Source: Flavimaricola marinus
Lineage (GTDB): Bacteria; Pseudomonadota; Alphaproteobacteria; Rhodobacterales; Rhodobacteraceae
Direction of reading: 5' to 3'
Assembly (NCBI RefSeq): GCF_900184895.1
Contig: NZ_FXZK01000005.1
Location: forward strand, 1-64,000
DNA: 64,000 bases
Part shown: in pieces, positions 27,075-36,827 of the stretch
How the letters are laid out: every line of letters begins with the position of its first letter
Numbering within the stretch: position 1 is the stretch's first letter
Position numbers and translations under genes: made by a program
Notes under the pieces: generated by a model
Databases searched by the model: none
What the model saw: the letters and a program-made list of their open reading frames with translations, nothing else
Told to the model about the DNA's origin: nothing

Positions 27075-29204
27075 TCAGCTTTTGCGAGCCGATCTGATCA
27101 GCTCCAGAATATCCTCGGCAGCCTTCGGGATATTCGTCCCGGGCCCAAAGATCGCCTTCACGCCGCTGTCGTAGAGGAATTTATAGTCCTGCTGCGGTAT
27201 CACGCCGCCACAGATCACGATGATATCCTCTGCCTCGGCCGCTTTCAGTGCGGCGACGAGCTTGGGCGCCAGGGTCTTGTGCCCCGCCGCCTGAGAGCTG
27301 ATCCCGATGACATGGACATCGTTGTCGACGGCATCCTGAGCGGCTTCTTCGGGGGTCTGGAACAACGGACCGACATCGACGTCAAAGCCGATATCCGCAA
27401 AGGCGGTGGCGATCACCTTCGCCCCCCTGTCGTGACCGTCCTGCCCCATCTTGACCACCAGCATCCGGGGGCGGCGGCCCTCGTCTTCGGCAAAGGCCTC
27501 CACGGCGGCCTGGATTCTGGCAAAGCCTGCGTCGCCCTCATAAGCAGAGCCATAGACCCCGGCGAGCGTCTTGACCTCGGCGCGGTGGCGCCCGAAGACC
27601 TTTTCCATAGCCATGCTGATCTCTCCTACGGTGGCGCGGGCACGGGCGGCTTCGACGGCGGCGTCGAGCAGATTGCCGCCATCGCGTGCCCGCCGGGTCA
27701 ATTCCTCAAGGGCTGCCTCACAGGCCGCGGTGTCACGGGCGGCGCGCACGCGCTCCAGCCGGGCAATCTGGCCGTCGCGAACCGCCATGTTGTCGATATC
27801 GCGGAAGTCGATCGGATCCTCGTTATCCTTGCGGTATTTGTTGACGCCCACGATCACTTCCAAGCCGCGATCGATCTGGGCCTGCCGCTTGGCGGCCGTT
27901 TCCTCGATCCGCAATTTCGGCATCCCAGAGGCGACGGCGGAGGTCATGCCGCCCATTTCCTCGACCTCTTCGATCAGGGCCCAAGCGGCCTCTGCCAGCT
28001 CGTGGGTCAGGCTCTCGACATAGTAAGATCCTGCCAGGGGATCGACCACATTCGTGATGCCGGTCTCTTCCTGCAAGATCAGTTGCGTATTGCGGGCGAT
28101 CCGGGCGCTGAAATCGGTCGGCAGAGCGATGGCCTCGTCCAACGCGTTCGTGTGCAACGATTGCGTGCCGCCCAAAGCCGCCGACATCGCCTCATAGGCC
28201 GTGCGAATGACGTTGTTGTAGGGGTCCTGCTCTTGCAGAGACACGCCGGATGTCTGGCAATGAGTGCGCAGCATCATGGATTTCTCGTTCTTGGGCTCGA
28301 ATTCGGACATGATCCGATGCCAGAGCAGCCGGGCTGCCCGAAGTTTGGCCGCCTCCATGAAGAAGTTCATACCGATGGCAAAAAAGAACGACAGACGTCC
28401 CGCGAAGGCATCAACATCCATGCCGCGGGCGATGGCGGTGCGCACGTATTCGCGCCCATCGGCAAGGGTATAGGCAAGCTCTTGGACAAGGTTCGCCCCG
28501 GCCTCTTGCATGTGATAACCACTGATCGAAATTGAATTAAATTTTGGCATTTGGGCCGAAGTATATTCGATGATATCCGCGACGATCCGCATCGACGGCT
28601 CAGGCGGATAGACATAGGTGTTGCGGACCATGAACTCCTTGAGAATGTCGTTCTGGATGGTGCCCGAGAGGACCGCGCGATCATGGCCCTGCTCTTCTCC
28701 GGCGACGATGAAATTGGCGAGGATCGGGATCACCGCCCCGTTCATCGTCATCGACACGCTGACCTTGTCGAGCGGAATGCCGTCGAAGAGGATTTTCATA
28801 TCTTCGACGCTGTCGATGGCGACGCCCGCCTTGCCGACGTCTCCCTCCACCCTTGGATGATCGCTGTCATAGCCACGGTGGGTGGCCAGATCGAACGCGA
28901 CGGAGACGCCCTGCTGACCGGCGTCGAGCGCCTTGCGGTAGAAGGCGTTGCTCTCCTCGGCGGTGGAAAATCCGGCGTATTGGCGGATCGTCCAGGGCCG
29001 GCCCGCATACATCGTCGCCTTGACGCCCCGTGTAAACGGAGCCGCGCCCGGTTCACCGTCGATATGAGGCAGATCGGCGATGTCGTCGGCCGTATACAGC
29101 GGTTTGACGGCAATCCCCTCGAGGGTATGCCATGTCAAATCCTCCAGTGCCTTGCCACGCAGTTCCGCTGTGGCCCGGTCAGACCATGACGTCTTGTTTC
29201 CCAC
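27075..29204 (-). CDS. scpA: Methylmalonyl-CoA mutase
   Basis: A 709-residue B12-dependent mutase converting methylmalonyl-CoA to succinyl-CoA, the last step of propionyl-CoA assimilation. The N-terminal TIM-barrel substrate domain includes [17 protein letters not shown], and the C-terminal cobalamin-binding domain has the D-x-H-x-x-G motif ([13 protein letters not shown]) and the GGVIPQQDY segment. It is the long single-chain form. It overlaps the upstream sulfotransferase-like gene by 26 nt. It shares the region with pccA and pccB, which make its substrate precursor. Confidence 0.96.
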   Translation of the reverse strand: MGNKTSWSDRATAELRGKALEDLTWHTLEGIAVKPLYTADDIADLPHIDGEPGAAPFTRGVKATMYAGRPWTIRQYAGFSTAEESNAFYRKALDAGQQGVSVAFDLATHRGYDSDHPRVEGDVGKAGVAIDSVEDMKILFDGIPLDKVSVSMTMNGAVIPILANFIVAGEEQGHDRAVLSGTIQNDILKEFMVRNTYVYPPEPSMRIVADIIEYTSAQMPKFNSISISGYHMQEAGANLVQELAYTLADGREYVRTAIARGMDVDAFAGRLSFFFAIGMNFFMEAAKLRAARLLWHRIMSEFEPKNEKSMMLRTHCQTSGVSLQEQDPYNNVIRTAYEAMSAALGGTQSLHTNALDEAIALPTDFSARIARNTQLILQEETGITNVVDPLAGSYYVESLTHELAEAAWALIEEVEEMGGMTSAVASGMPKLRIEETAAKRQAQIDRGLEVIVGVNKYRKDNEDPIDFRDIDNMAVRDGQIARLERVRAARDTAACEAALEELTRRARDGGNLLDAAVEAARARATVGEISMAMEKVFGRHRAEVKTLAGVYGSAYEGDAGFARIQAAVEAFAEDEGRRPRMLVVKMGQDGHDRGAKVIATAFADIGFDVDVGPLFQTPEEAAQDAVDNDVHVIGISSQAAGHKTLAPKLVAALKAAEAEDIIVICGGVIPQQDYKFLYDSGVKAIFGPGTNIPKAAEDILELIRSARKS

Positions 29205-30186
29205 TGTGTCGTCCTCCTTCTGGGGGCACCCAGGGTTGCGGTCTCGCCGCGAACCCAGAGACTTCGTAATGCCTGCTTGTCATCAGTGATGGTATGGAGA
29301 TGTTCTCCAAGGGCTTGTCGTCGACCCGCTCCACGAACCGGGCCAGACCGTCGGCCCCGGATTGGAGCCAGTCCAAATCCTCGAGGTATTGCGCCCGGAG
29401 CGTCGCCTGCTGGCCCTTGTCGAAAGGCGTCCAGCGGCCATCGCCGTCCGGCAGGCGGCCCGCGGCCGCCACATCCCCGCGCATCGTCAGGATCCGGCGC
29501 AGCTTGTTCAGACGGGGGCTTGGATTGTGCCAATCCCGAGCGCCGGTCAAATGCGTCGACCGAAGGCCGCCCGTCAGCACCGACAGCTGCGCATCCGGCT
29601 GGCCGCCCAGCCGTTCGAATGGCCAGACAACGATTTCCGCCTTGGGAAATGCCTGCGCGATGTCGCGGACCATATCGCGCCAGCGGCGCGGCTGTGACAC
29701 CAGCTGATCCAGCTTGAACGGACCGGGCACACCATGCCCCTGCGCCACGCCGAAGGCCACGGACGAGGCCCAATAGGCATCATAGGACCGGATCGCGAGG
29801 CCAATGCGGGTGGTCTGTTCTGCAAGTGACGGTCCGAGCCGGGACAGGCGCACGTCGAGCTTTGGATAGAGCGTCGTCTCGCGCAGGTTGTTGCGCACGG
29901 CGCCAATCAGGTTTTCCTCGCTGATCACCAATTGGCGGCGGTCCGATTGGATCAGGCGTTCGATCTCGATCCTGACGATACCGGACGACCTGCGCGCGCG
30001 GGCTTCGATCTGAGGGGTCAGATCCTCGGGCCTCTGGATCAGGCCGGCGAGCATGCCGCTCCGGGTCCGGTCCGGTGTCCAGCAGTCTACGCCGGCTTCC
30101 CGCAGCGCGCCGATGTTGCGTTGCATCAGTTGCTGCAACGTCGTGGTGCCGCAGCGATGTGCGCCCAAATGCAAGATTACGTCCAT
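29179..30186 (-). CDS. Sulfotransferase-like P-loop protein
   Basis: A 335-residue protein with a 5'-PAPS-binding-type P-loop at the very N-terminus ([16 protein letters not shown]). A second conserved region near [10 protein letters not shown] and a WPFERLGG segment occur in roseobacter proteins of this type. It may transfer sulfate from PAPS or be a relative that lost activity. The ATG at 30186 follows GAGGGG. It overlaps scpA by 26 nt, so the two may be transcribed together, though no shared pathway is evident. Divergent from the DUF4174-like gene. Confidence 0.7.
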   Translation of the reverse strand: MDVILHLGAHRCGTTTLQQLMQRNIGALREAGVDCWTPDRTRSGMLAGLIQRPEDLTPQIEARARRSSGIVRIEIERLIQSDRRQLVISEENLIGAVRNNLRETTLYPKLDVRLSRLGPSLAEQTTRIGLAIRSYDAYWASSVAFGVAQGHGVPGPFKLDQLVSQPRRWRDMVRDIAQAFPKAEIVVWPFERLGGQPDAQLSVLTGGLRSTHLTGARDWHNPSPRLNKLRRILTMRGDVAAAGRLPDGDGRWTPFDKGQQATLRAQYLEDLDWLQSGADGLARFVERVDDKPLENISIPSLMTSRHYEVSGFAARPQPWVPPEGGRHSGKQDVMV

Positions 30187-30349
30187 AGTGCCCCTCATCG
30201 TCCATACGTGGACGGCGCAAGAATGCCGTTCCACCCAACCGCGGACACAATGCAGGGCTGACTCTGACCAAGGGCTTAAACATAAATTTGTCGAGAGAGG
30301 AGTTAACCTATCCTTCGCATTTGCCGAAACGCACCCTATATCTCGTTTT

Positions 30350-30868
30350 ATGAAGAAAACTGAATGCCTTGGACTGACACTTGTTTTCGCTGGGCTTTTG
30401 GCCGCAGCGTCGCCGATATCGGCACAGCAGACAGAGGCCGAAATGACGGTCGAAGATGTCGTTGCAGAGCTTGAAACGCTCTCGGTCGTCGACCAATGGC
30501 GGGCGAACCCCACAACCATTTTCTCGTCAATTGACATCGAAATTGAGGATTTGCACTTCATCGCCCGCCCGCTGGTGGTGTTTGCGGACAGCCCTGCCGA
30601 TCCGATGTTCATTGAGCAGATGGACATGCTTTTGGCCGATATGGACGCATTGCGCCTGCGCGACGTGATCGTCATCACCGACACCGATCCATCGGCCCGG
30701 TCGCTGGTGCGCCAGGAACTGCGGCCGCGCGGCTTCGGGCTGGTGCTGATCGGCAAGGACGGACGGGTCGCGCAACGCAAACCGTCGCCGTTCAGCGTGC
30801 GCGAATTGTCACGTGCGATCGACAAGATGCCGCTTCGGCAGCAGGAAATCCGCGAGGGAAGCGGCTGA
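30350..30868 (+). CDS. Exported DUF4174-like protein
   Basis: A 172-residue predicted periplasmic protein with signal MKKTECLGLTLVFAGLLAA. The mature part has a thioredoxin-like arrangement: a strand ARPLVVFADSPADP, a second strand VIVITDTDP, and the C-terminal GFGLVLIGKDGRVAQRKPSPFSV typical of DUF4174 proteins. There is no CxxC, so redox catalysis is unlikely. It sits alone on the plus strand inside a minus-strand metabolic region, and about 160 bp separate it from the sulfotransferase-like gene. Confidence 0.75.
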   Translation: MKKTECLGLTLVFAGLLAAASPISAQQTEAEMTVEDVVAELETLSVVDQWRANPTTIFSSIDIEIEDLHFIARPLVVFADSPADPMFIEQMDMLLADMDALRLRDVIVITDTDPSARSLVRQELRPRGFGLVLIGKDGRVAQRKPSPFSVRELSRAIDKMPLRQQEIREGSG

Positions 30869-30928
30869 CCCTTGCTCCAAGGGCGCTCCGCCCCTATCTT
30901 TGGGGTATAGACGTGAAAGGTATCTCTC

Positions 30929-31003
30929 ATGGACCGCGACCCAAAGATCCCTCTGACTCCCATCCCCGTCACGGGCCGGACCGGTCCACGGCCGGGGTAT
31001 TGA
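30929..31003 (+). CDS. Possible 24-residue small protein
   Basis: A short ORF (MDRDPKIPLTPIPVTGRTGP...) with AAAGG eight or nine bases before its ATG. It is Pro/Thr/Arg-rich with no hydrophobic segment and overlaps the 3' end of the minus-strand membrane protein gene. Only the ribosome site and the open frame support it. Confidence 0.25.
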   Translation: MDRDPKIPLTPIPVTGRTGPRPGY

Positions 31004-31694
31004 CCTGATCCTTCAGGGCCTGCGCGGCTTCGGCACCGCCGGAGGCAAAGGCGAGGATCAGGGCGAGCGCGTGTTGGCCGAACGCAAAGGCCTGGCGGCG
31101 CATCTCTGAATAATCTTCATAGACCGCGATCTGCCGTTCCTTGGGCAGGGTCAGGAAACGCTCGCCCCGCATGTCGTCGGCGAGGGCCGAAATCGATTTG
31201 ATGAGGCTGTAGTAGGCCACGATGATGTCGATGGTCTGGCGCGGCAAGACGTCGATCTCGTCGAGGATGGCATCGTAGATGTGGTCGTGGCTCTCACGCG
31301 GGATAAAGGGCACAAAGTCCGCCTCGTCGCGCATACGGGCCACGGTCGCGGCGGCATAGGCCTCTGATCTGCCCTCGTCCCACAAGGACGCGAGCGTCGT
31401 CCCGATCTCGGCATAGATCGCCTTGTGATAATCCCGAAGCCGTTCGGACTTTGTCCGGGTGCGCGCGAGCTCGTTGAAGATCGCGGTGGTCAGCCAGCCG
31501 GTCGTGATCACCAATCCCGCGATCAGGGCCTGCCACAGGCGCGGATCCAGATCGATCGACACCGATGCGATCAGAAGCGGAATGCCGAGCAAGACCGCCA
31601 CCGGCAATGCGATGGTGACAAAGAACTGCACGATCACGACGCGCGCGATACGGGCTTCTTCTCCTAAGAACAGGTTGAGAATGGCCCGAAACAT
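30969..31694 (-). CDS. Membrane-anchored hypothetical protein
   Basis: A 241-residue protein with two N-terminal hydrophobic helices (residues ~17-45 and 54-70), then a long soluble helical region with a basic stretch ELARTRTKSERLR. The C-terminus has alanine-rich helices (AFGQHALALILAFASGGAEAA). It lies 4 nt downstream of pccA on the same strand, so it is probably co-transcribed with it. No family recognised and no catalytic motif seen; a role in propionyl-CoA metabolism is suggested only by position. Confidence 0.7.
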   Translation of the reverse strand: MFRAILNLFLGEEARIARVVIVQFFVTIALPVAVLLGIPLLIASVSIDLDPRLWQALIAGLVITTGWLTTAIFNELARTRTKSERLRDYHKAIYAEIGTTLASLWDEGRSEAYAAATVARMRDEADFVPFIPRESHDHIYDAILDEIDVLPRQTIDIIVAYYSLIKSISALADDMRGERFLTLPKERQIAVYEDYSEMRRQAFAFGQHALALILAFASGGAEAAQALKDQVNTPAVDRSGP

Positions 31695-31698
31695 GGCG

Positions 31699-33699
31699 TC
31701 ACTCGAATTCCATGATCACTTGATCGACCGACAGGCTGGCACCCGGCTCCGCATTGATCTTGGACACCACCCCGCGGCGCTCGGCCCGCAGGATGTTCTC
31801 CATCTTCATCGCTTCGATGGTGCACAGAGCCTGCCCTTCCTGGATCTCCTCGCCTTCCTCCACGTTGATCTTCACCACCAGTCCGGGCATCGGACAAAGC
31901 AGCAGGCGCGACGTGTCGGGCGGGAGTTTCTCCGGCATCAGCTCGGCCAGCTCCGCCTGACGCGGGGTGCGTACATAGACGCGAAGGTCTGCGCCGCGGG
32001 TCCGCAAACGGAATCCGGAGGTCTTTTCCTCGACCTTCAGCACCAGCGGCAGATCGTCGATGATCATCTCGGCCAGACGCATCCCCGGCGTCCACTGGCC
32101 CTTGACCCGCATCGACGCACCGTCCTCGAACGTCACTGTGGAGCCAGTAGGGTCGGCAACGACCTTTACCGCAAGGGACTGATTTTGCAGGCTGACGACC
32201 CAGTCGCCGCCCACCTTGCGTTCGTGGTTGTCCATTCGGCCCGACACCCGACTGCGGCGGATCTCGGCAACCCGGTTCATCGCCGCCGCCGCCGCCGCCA
32301 CACGGCGGATGGATGCATCAGGGAGCGTGACCCCCTCGAACCCTTCGGGCCATTCCTCGGCGATGAACGCCGTGGTGATATCGCCGCTGACGAATTTCGG
32401 GTGTTCCATGACCGCCGACAGGAACGGCAGGTTGTGGCCGATCCCCTCGACCTCGAACCGGTCGAGTGCGACACTCATATCCTTGATCGCGTCCTTGCGG
32501 GTCGGCGCCCAGGTGCACAGCTTGGCGATCATCGGATCGTAATACATGCTGATCTCGCCGCCCTCATAGACGCCGGTATCATTGCGCACCGCATGCGTTT
32601 CGCTCGCCTCTTCGACCGGAGGGCGATAGCGCGACAACCGGCCGATCGAGGGCAGGAAATTCCGGTAAGGGTCTTCGGCGTAAAGGCGGCTCTCCACGGC
32701 CCATCCGTTCAACTGGATGTCGCCTTGCGCAAAGGGCAGCTTCTCGCCCGCAGCCACCCGGATCATCTGCTCGACAAGGTCGATGCCGGTGATGAGTTCT
32801 GTGACCGGATGCTCGACCTGAAGCCGGGTGTTCATCTCGAGGAAATAGAAGTTGCGCTCTCCGTCGACGATGAATTCGACCGTGCCGGCGCTGGTATAGC
32901 CGACCGCAGCGGCAAGGGCACAGGCCTGCTCGCCCATCGCCTTTCGGGTCGCGATATCAAGGAACGGGCTCGGCGCCTCTTCGACAACCTTCTGATTGCG
33001 GCGCTGGATCGAACATTCGCGTTCGTGCAGGTAAAGGGTGTTGCCGTGGCTGTCGGCCAGAACCTGTATCTCGATGTGACGGGGCTGGGTGACGAACTTC
33101 TCGATGAAAATCCGGTCGTCGCCAAAGGAGCTGGCCGCCTCGTTCTTGGAGGATTGAAAGCCTTCGCGGGCCTCTTCATCCGTCCATGCGATCCGCATCC
33201 CCTTGCCGCCCCCACCGGCGCTGGCCTTGATCATGACGGGATAACCGATCTCGCCGCTGATCTTCACGGCCTCGTCGGCATCGGAAATCAGCCCCATATA
33301 GCCGGGCACCGTGCTCACGCCTGCTTCGGCGGCGAGCTTCTTGGAAGTGATCTTGTCGCCCATCGCCTCGATGGCACGGACGGGCGGGCCGATAAAGGCG
33401 ACCCCTTCAGCGGCCAGGGCTTCGGCGAACTTGGAATTCTCGGACAGGAAGCCATAACCGGGATGCACCGCCTCGGCACCGGTGGCGCGAATGGCCTCCA
33501 TGATGCGGTCGATCACGATGTAGGACTGATTGGCCGGGGCCGGACCGATATGCACGGCCTCGTCGGCCATCTGCACATGCAGGGCGTTGCGGTCCGCGTC
33601 AGAATAGACCGCCACGGTCGAAATCCCCATCTTCCGCGCCGTCTTGATGACGCGGCAGGCGATTTCGCCCCGGTTTGCTATCAGGATCTTTTTGAACAT
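31699..33699 (-). CDS. pccA: Propionyl-CoA carboxylase alpha subunit (biotin carboxylase/BCCP)
   Basis: A 666-residue biotin-dependent carboxylase subunit. The N-terminal biotin carboxylase domain has IANRGEIACRVIKTARKMG, the ATP-grasp glycine loop KASAGGGGKGMRIA and the HIEIQVLADSHGN region. The C-terminal BCCP domain has the biotinylated lysine in EAMKMENIL. With PccB it carboxylates propionyl-CoA. It is about 1.4 kb from pccB and separated by small genes and a terminator, so it may have its own promoter. Confidence 0.95.
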   Translation of the reverse strand: MFKKILIANRGEIACRVIKTARKMGISTVAVYSDADRNALHVQMADEAVHIGPAPANQSYIVIDRIMEAIRATGAEAVHPGYGFLSENSKFAEALAAEGVAFIGPPVRAIEAMGDKITSKKLAAEAGVSTVPGYMGLISDADEAVKISGEIGYPVMIKASAGGGGKGMRIAWTDEEAREGFQSSKNEAASSFGDDRIFIEKFVTQPRHIEIQVLADSHGNTLYLHERECSIQRRNQKVVEEAPSPFLDIATRKAMGEQACALAAAVGYTSAGTVEFIVDGERNFYFLEMNTRLQVEHPVTELITGIDLVEQMIRVAAGEKLPFAQGDIQLNGWAVESRLYAEDPYRNFLPSIGRLSRYRPPVEEASETHAVRNDTGVYEGGEISMYYDPMIAKLCTWAPTRKDAIKDMSVALDRFEVEGIGHNLPFLSAVMEHPKFVSGDITTAFIAEEWPEGFEGVTLPDASIRRVAAAAAAMNRVAEIRRSRVSGRMDNHERKVGGDWVVSLQNQSLAVKVVADPTGSTVTFEDGASMRVKGQWTPGMRLAEMIIDDLPLVLKVEEKTSGFRLRTRGADLRVYVRTPRQAELAELMPEKLPPDTSRLLLCPMPGLVVKINVEEGEEIQEGQALCTIEAMKMENILRAERRGVVSKINAEPGASLSVDQVIMEFE

Positions 33700-33719
33700 G
33701 GATCAAACCTTTTGGCATG

Positions 33720-33754
33720 AAAAAAGCCGCTTCGGGTCACCCCGAAACGGCCTT
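33720..33754 (-). terminator. Rho-independent terminator of the glycine-zipper lipoprotein gene
   Basis: On the minus strand a stem GCCGTTTCGGG/CCCGAAGCGGC with a 4-nt loop is followed by six T residues, ending about 20 bp before pccA. It should stop transcription from the small lipoprotein gene and insulate pccA. Confidence 0.85.
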
Positions 33755-33786
33755 GATTGTGGCGGCCCGAAGGCCGGAAAGTCTTG

Positions 33787-34002
33787 TTAGACGCAGTTTG
33801 GCGCACCCGGCATGACCGAGCAGCTGACGGCGCCGGCAGCACCGCCGATGAGCGCACCGTTGACGATGTCTTCGCCGGTGACGGCGGCGGCTGCACCACC
33901 GATGAAGGCACCGGTTGCGGCCCGCTCGCCTGCGGTTTCACCACATGCGACCAAAGTGGACGCCACAGCCAGCGCTGCGAATAGCTTGAGTGTCTTTGCC
34001 AT
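33787..34002 (-). CDS. Small glycine-zipper lipoprotein
   Basis: A 71-residue lipoprotein with signal MAKTLKLFAALAVASTLVAC (lipobox Cys at residue 20). The mature part has two near-identical small-residue helices, ATGAFIGGAAAAVTGED and NGALIGGAAGAVS, a glycine-zipper pattern seen in small outer-membrane or entericidin-like proteins. AGGAG precedes the ATG at 34002. A strong terminator follows. Likely a membrane-associated structural or stress protein; function unproven. Confidence 0.8.
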   Translation of the reverse strand: MAKTLKLFAALAVASTLVACGETAGERAATGAFIGGAAAAVTGEDIVNGALIGGAAGAVSCSVMPGAPNCV

Positions 34003-34396
34003 GATATGACTCCTGATTGATCTGCCCCAGATGTAGTCTTCTCTGCCAGCTTGGCCACGTCGTTGCAAGCAAAGGCTGCGTGAGCGGGTCCGGCTTTGGC
34101 AGCATGACGGCTTTCGAGCCGCCCGATATCGGCAGGCTTCCGCTCAATATGAGGGCCGAAAACCCGAGGCGACCCCGCCGAAATGCGGCGGGGTCGACCC
34201 ATTGGGGAAGGGTAACGGTAGTGACAATCTGCAAGGGAGTGCTTGCTGGAACACTGCCTTGCACCCTTGAGACTGACGCAGAAATCCGTACCCGAAAACG
34301 GCATTTTCGACGCCGCGCGCGTTTCAGCAGATTCCCGCCTAGATTGCATTGCAAACGGCGAACTCTCGCCGAAATATCTGAACGATCCCGCCATGG
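34003..34396. other. 394-bp non-genic stretch with one strong hairpin
   Basis: No supported gene. Frames here are short and basic. It holds the ribosome site and presumably the promoter of the lipoprotein gene near its left end, and the perfect 11-bp hairpin at 34170-34196. Confidence 0.6.
34170..34196 (-). terminator. Terminator-like hairpin downstream of the pccB operon
   Basis: Arms CGACCCCGCCG and CGGCGGGGTCG (perfect, 11 bp) flank AAATG. On the minus strand only a short T4 follows after ten bases, so it is a weak intrinsic terminator at best. It lies 200 bp past the last gene of the leftward pccB group and before the lipoprotein promoter, which is the right place for one. Confidence 0.4.
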
Positions 34397-34741
34397 TCAG
34401 GAGAAAACGTCAGGAAAGGACGCTGCGGCCCGCCCGACGTCGATCCGTAGCAAGGCATCGTAGCTTTCCGGATCGAAGGGATCCTCGGCCGGGATGACCT
34501 CGCGGCCAAAAAGCCAACTCAGCCGTCCCGCATCCAGATTGCCACGCACGAACGGCTCTTCGCCGAAATGCTCCCACAAGGCCCGCATGAAGCCTTCGTC
34601 GGCGCGCTTGTCCGGTGGGCGACGATCCCGATACCGCTCGCGCTCGGTCAGTTTCGTCGCACCCTCCTTGGAACTGCGGCGGATCGTGAACTGAAAATCG
34701 GTGCCGGGCAGACGCCCCGGAAACCCGCGGTGTTTCTCCAT
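34397..34741 (-). CDS. Hypothetical protein in the pccB operon
   Basis: A 114-residue soluble, highly charged protein with no hydrophobic segment. A central basic region (KLTERERYRDRRPPDKRADE) is followed by a helical acidic part (LWEHFGEEPFVRGNLDAGRL). The ATG overlaps the stop of the upstream exported protein gene (TGATG), with GGGAG as ribosome site, so it is translationally coupled to the pccB operon. No family recognised. Confidence 0.65.
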   Translation of the reverse strand: MEKHRGFPGRLPGTDFQFTIRRSSKEGATKLTERERYRDRRPPDKRADEGFMRALWEHFGEEPFVRGNLDAGRLSWLFGREVIPAEDPFDPESYDALLRIDVGRAAASFPDVFS

Positions 34742-35127
34742 CAGAATGGCTCCCAGAGGCACGAATCTCCAGCGATGCTGAAGCCGTCGAAATATTGCAG
34801 GACGTCCGGGTTGGTTTCCCCGAAACCCACCGCCTGATCGGAAATCGAAATCACGATCTGCTCCGCTTCCCAGCCCGCGCTGTCGAGCGCCGGTATCGCC
34901 ATCCGCTCGCACAGCCAAACGAAATCACCCGCGACATCCACCAATTCGTGGCCCGGCGTCCCGAGATCAGGGGCAAGAAACCGAAACCGGGCGATTGCCG
35001 CGTCCGGCTCCAGCACCACCTCGACGAAGCGTGTCTGCATCCCGGAAGGCACGGGCATGTCCTGTGCCATCGCCGGCATCGTCGCCGGCGTCGTCAGGGC
35101 AAGAAGGCTGAGGGCCAGACGGATCAT
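34741..35127 (-). CDS. Exported DUF6497-like protein
   Basis: A 128-residue protein with a signal peptide ([22 protein letters not shown]). The mature part has a pattern FRFLAPDLG...[15 protein letters not shown]...[19 protein letters not shown], and a Cys near the C-terminus (GDSCLWEPF). Similar small periplasmic proteins follow pccB in other Rhodobacteraceae by my recollection and are assigned DUF6497. Its start overlaps pccB by 4 nt. Function unknown. Confidence 0.7.
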   Translation of the reverse strand: MIRLALSLLALTTPATMPAMAQDMPVPSGMQTRFVEVVLEPDAAIARFRFLAPDLGTPGHELVDVAGDFVWLCERMAIPALDSAGWEAEQIVISISDQAVGFGETNPDVLQYFDGFSIAGDSCLWEPF

Positions 35128-36656
35128 AGCGGGATATTGTCGTGCTTTTTCCAAGGGTTCTGTTGCGATTTCCCCCGCAACGAGGCAAAGGCCCGACAAA
35201 TCCTCTTGCGGGACATCTGCGGCAAGATCACCTCGTCGACAAAACCCTTTTCGGCCGCGACGAACGGATTGGCAAAGCGGTCTTCGTAGTCTCGGGTGCG
35301 GGCGGCGATCTTGTCCGGGTCGCCCAGTTCCGAGCGATAGAGGATCTCTGTCGCCCCCTTGGCCCCCATCACCGCGATCTCGGCGGTCGGCCAGGCATAG
35401 TTGAAATCGCCGCGCAGGTGCTTCGAGGCCATCACGTCATAGGCGCCGCCATAGGCCTTGCGGGTGATCAAAGTCACCTTTGGAACCGTCGCCTCGCCGT
35501 AGGCGAACAGCAGTTTGGCACCGTGCTTAATGACCCCGCCGAACTCTTGCGAGGTGCCGGGCAGAAAGCCGGGCACATCCACCAGCGTCAGGATCGGAAT
35601 TTCGAAGGCATCACAGAACCGGACAAACCGGGCCGCCTTGCGGCTCGCGTCGATATCCAGACAGCCCGCCAACACCATCGGCTGGTTGGCCACGACACCG
35701 ACGGGCGAGCCTTCGAGCCGGATGAAGCCGGTGAGGATGTTCTTGGCGAATTCCTCCTGAATTTCAAAGAAGTCGCTCTCGTCCGACAGCTTGTAGATCA
35801 GCTCCTTCATGTCATAGGGCGTGTTCGGGTTGTCGGGGATCAGCGTATCGAGGCTGGGATCGATCCGATCCGGCGCGTCGAAGAAGGGGCGCACGGGCGG
35901 CCTCTGCCTGTTGCTCAACGGCAGGAAATCAATCAGGCGGCGCACCTCGGCCAAGGCTTCCACGTCGTTCTCAAAGGCACCGTCGGCGACGCTCGACTTA
36001 CGGGTATGGGTGGTGGCGCCACCCAGCTCTTCGGCGGTGACGACCTCGTTGGTCACGGTCTTGACCACGTCGGGGCCGGTCACGAACATATAGGAGCTGT
36101 CCTTGACCATGAAGATGAAGTCGGTGATCGCCGGGCTATAGACGGCGCCGCCCGCGCACGGGCCCATGATGACGCTGATCTGGGGCACGACGCCCGAGGC
36201 CATGATATTGCGCTGAAAGACTTCGGCATAACCGGCGAGGCTGGCCACGCCCTCTTGGATTCGGGCACCGCCGCTGTCGTTGAGACCAATCACCGGCGCA
36301 CCGTTCTGAACGGCCATGTCCATGATCTTGCAGATTTTCTGGGCGTGGGTTTCCGACAGGGAGCCCCCAAACACCGTGAAATCCTGACTGTAGACATAGA
36401 CCATGCGGCCATTGACCGTCCCCCAGCCGGTGACCACACCGTCTCCCGACGGGCGGCTGTCCTGCATCCCGAAATCGGTGCAGCGATGGGCGACGAACAT
36501 GTCGAACTCTTCGAACGAGCCCTCATCCAGCAAAAGGTCGATCCGCTCGCGGGCCGTCAGTTTGCCCTTGGCGTGCTGCGCGGCGATCCGGGCCGGGCCA
36601 CCGCCCATGCGCGCATTGTCGCGGCGGCTCTCCAACTCCTGAAGGATGTATTTCAT
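35124..36656 (-). CDS. pccB: Propionyl-CoA carboxylase beta subunit (carboxyltransferase)
   Basis: A 510-residue carboxyltransferase subunit. Crotonase-fold landmarks include the N-terminal [20 protein letters not shown], the acyl-CoA-binding [17 protein letters not shown], the [12 protein letters not shown] oxyanion loop, and in the second half [13 protein letters not shown] and [12 protein letters not shown]. It pairs with PccA. It is the first gene of a leftward operon with two small genes. TTTGCAAA boxes 75-115 bp upstream point to PccR control. Confidence 0.95.
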   Translation of the reverse strand: MKYILQELESRRDNARMGGGPARIAAQHAKGKLTARERIDLLLDEGSFEEFDMFVAHRCTDFGMQDSRPSGDGVVTGWGTVNGRMVYVYSQDFTVFGGSLSETHAQKICKIMDMAVQNGAPVIGLNDSGGARIQEGVASLAGYAEVFQRNIMASGVVPQISVIMGPCAGGAVYSPAITDFIFMVKDSSYMFVTGPDVVKTVTNEVVTAEELGGATTHTRKSSVADGAFENDVEALAEVRRLIDFLPLSNRQRPPVRPFFDAPDRIDPSLDTLIPDNPNTPYDMKELIYKLSDESDFFEIQEEFAKNILTGFIRLEGSPVGVVANQPMVLAGCLDIDASRKAARFVRFCDAFEIPILTLVDVPGFLPGTSQEFGGVIKHGAKLLFAYGEATVPKVTLITRKAYGGAYDVMASKHLRGDFNYAWPTAEIAVMGAKGATEILYRSELGDPDKIAARTRDYEDRFANPFVAAEKGFVDEVILPQMSRKRICRAFASLRGKSQQNPWKKHDNIPL

Positions 36657-36725
36657 GGCACTGTCCTCTCGCGCTACCCCAGATCACCTTAGCGACCCGC
36701 AGGTGTGGAATGAAGTCCCGAAACG

Positions 36726-36770
36726 GCAAATTTGCAAACCCTTGCTTTCGCAATCATACAATTTTGCAAA
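36726..36770. promoter_or_regulatory. PccR/ScfR-type boxes upstream of pccB
   Basis: TTTGCAAA occurs at 36731-36738, where GCAAATTTGC precedes it, and again at 36763-36770. TTGC-N4-GCAA (36742-36753) lies between them. In Rhodobacter sphaeroides, PccR is reported to act on paired TTTGCAAA sites before pccB. The pccB start is 70-115 bp to the left; the divergent MFS gene is 58-100 bp to the right. Confidence 0.7.
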
Positions 36771-36827
36771 CCATGATCGCAGCCGCGGCTTATGGACAAT
36801 CGAAATCGACAGGCGTAGGACGACCTA

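Noticed and set aside
31459-33720. Plus-strand 753-codon open frame
   Set aside because: Antisense to pccA; His/Asp/Gly-rich composition typical of reverse-strand reading of high-G+C genes.
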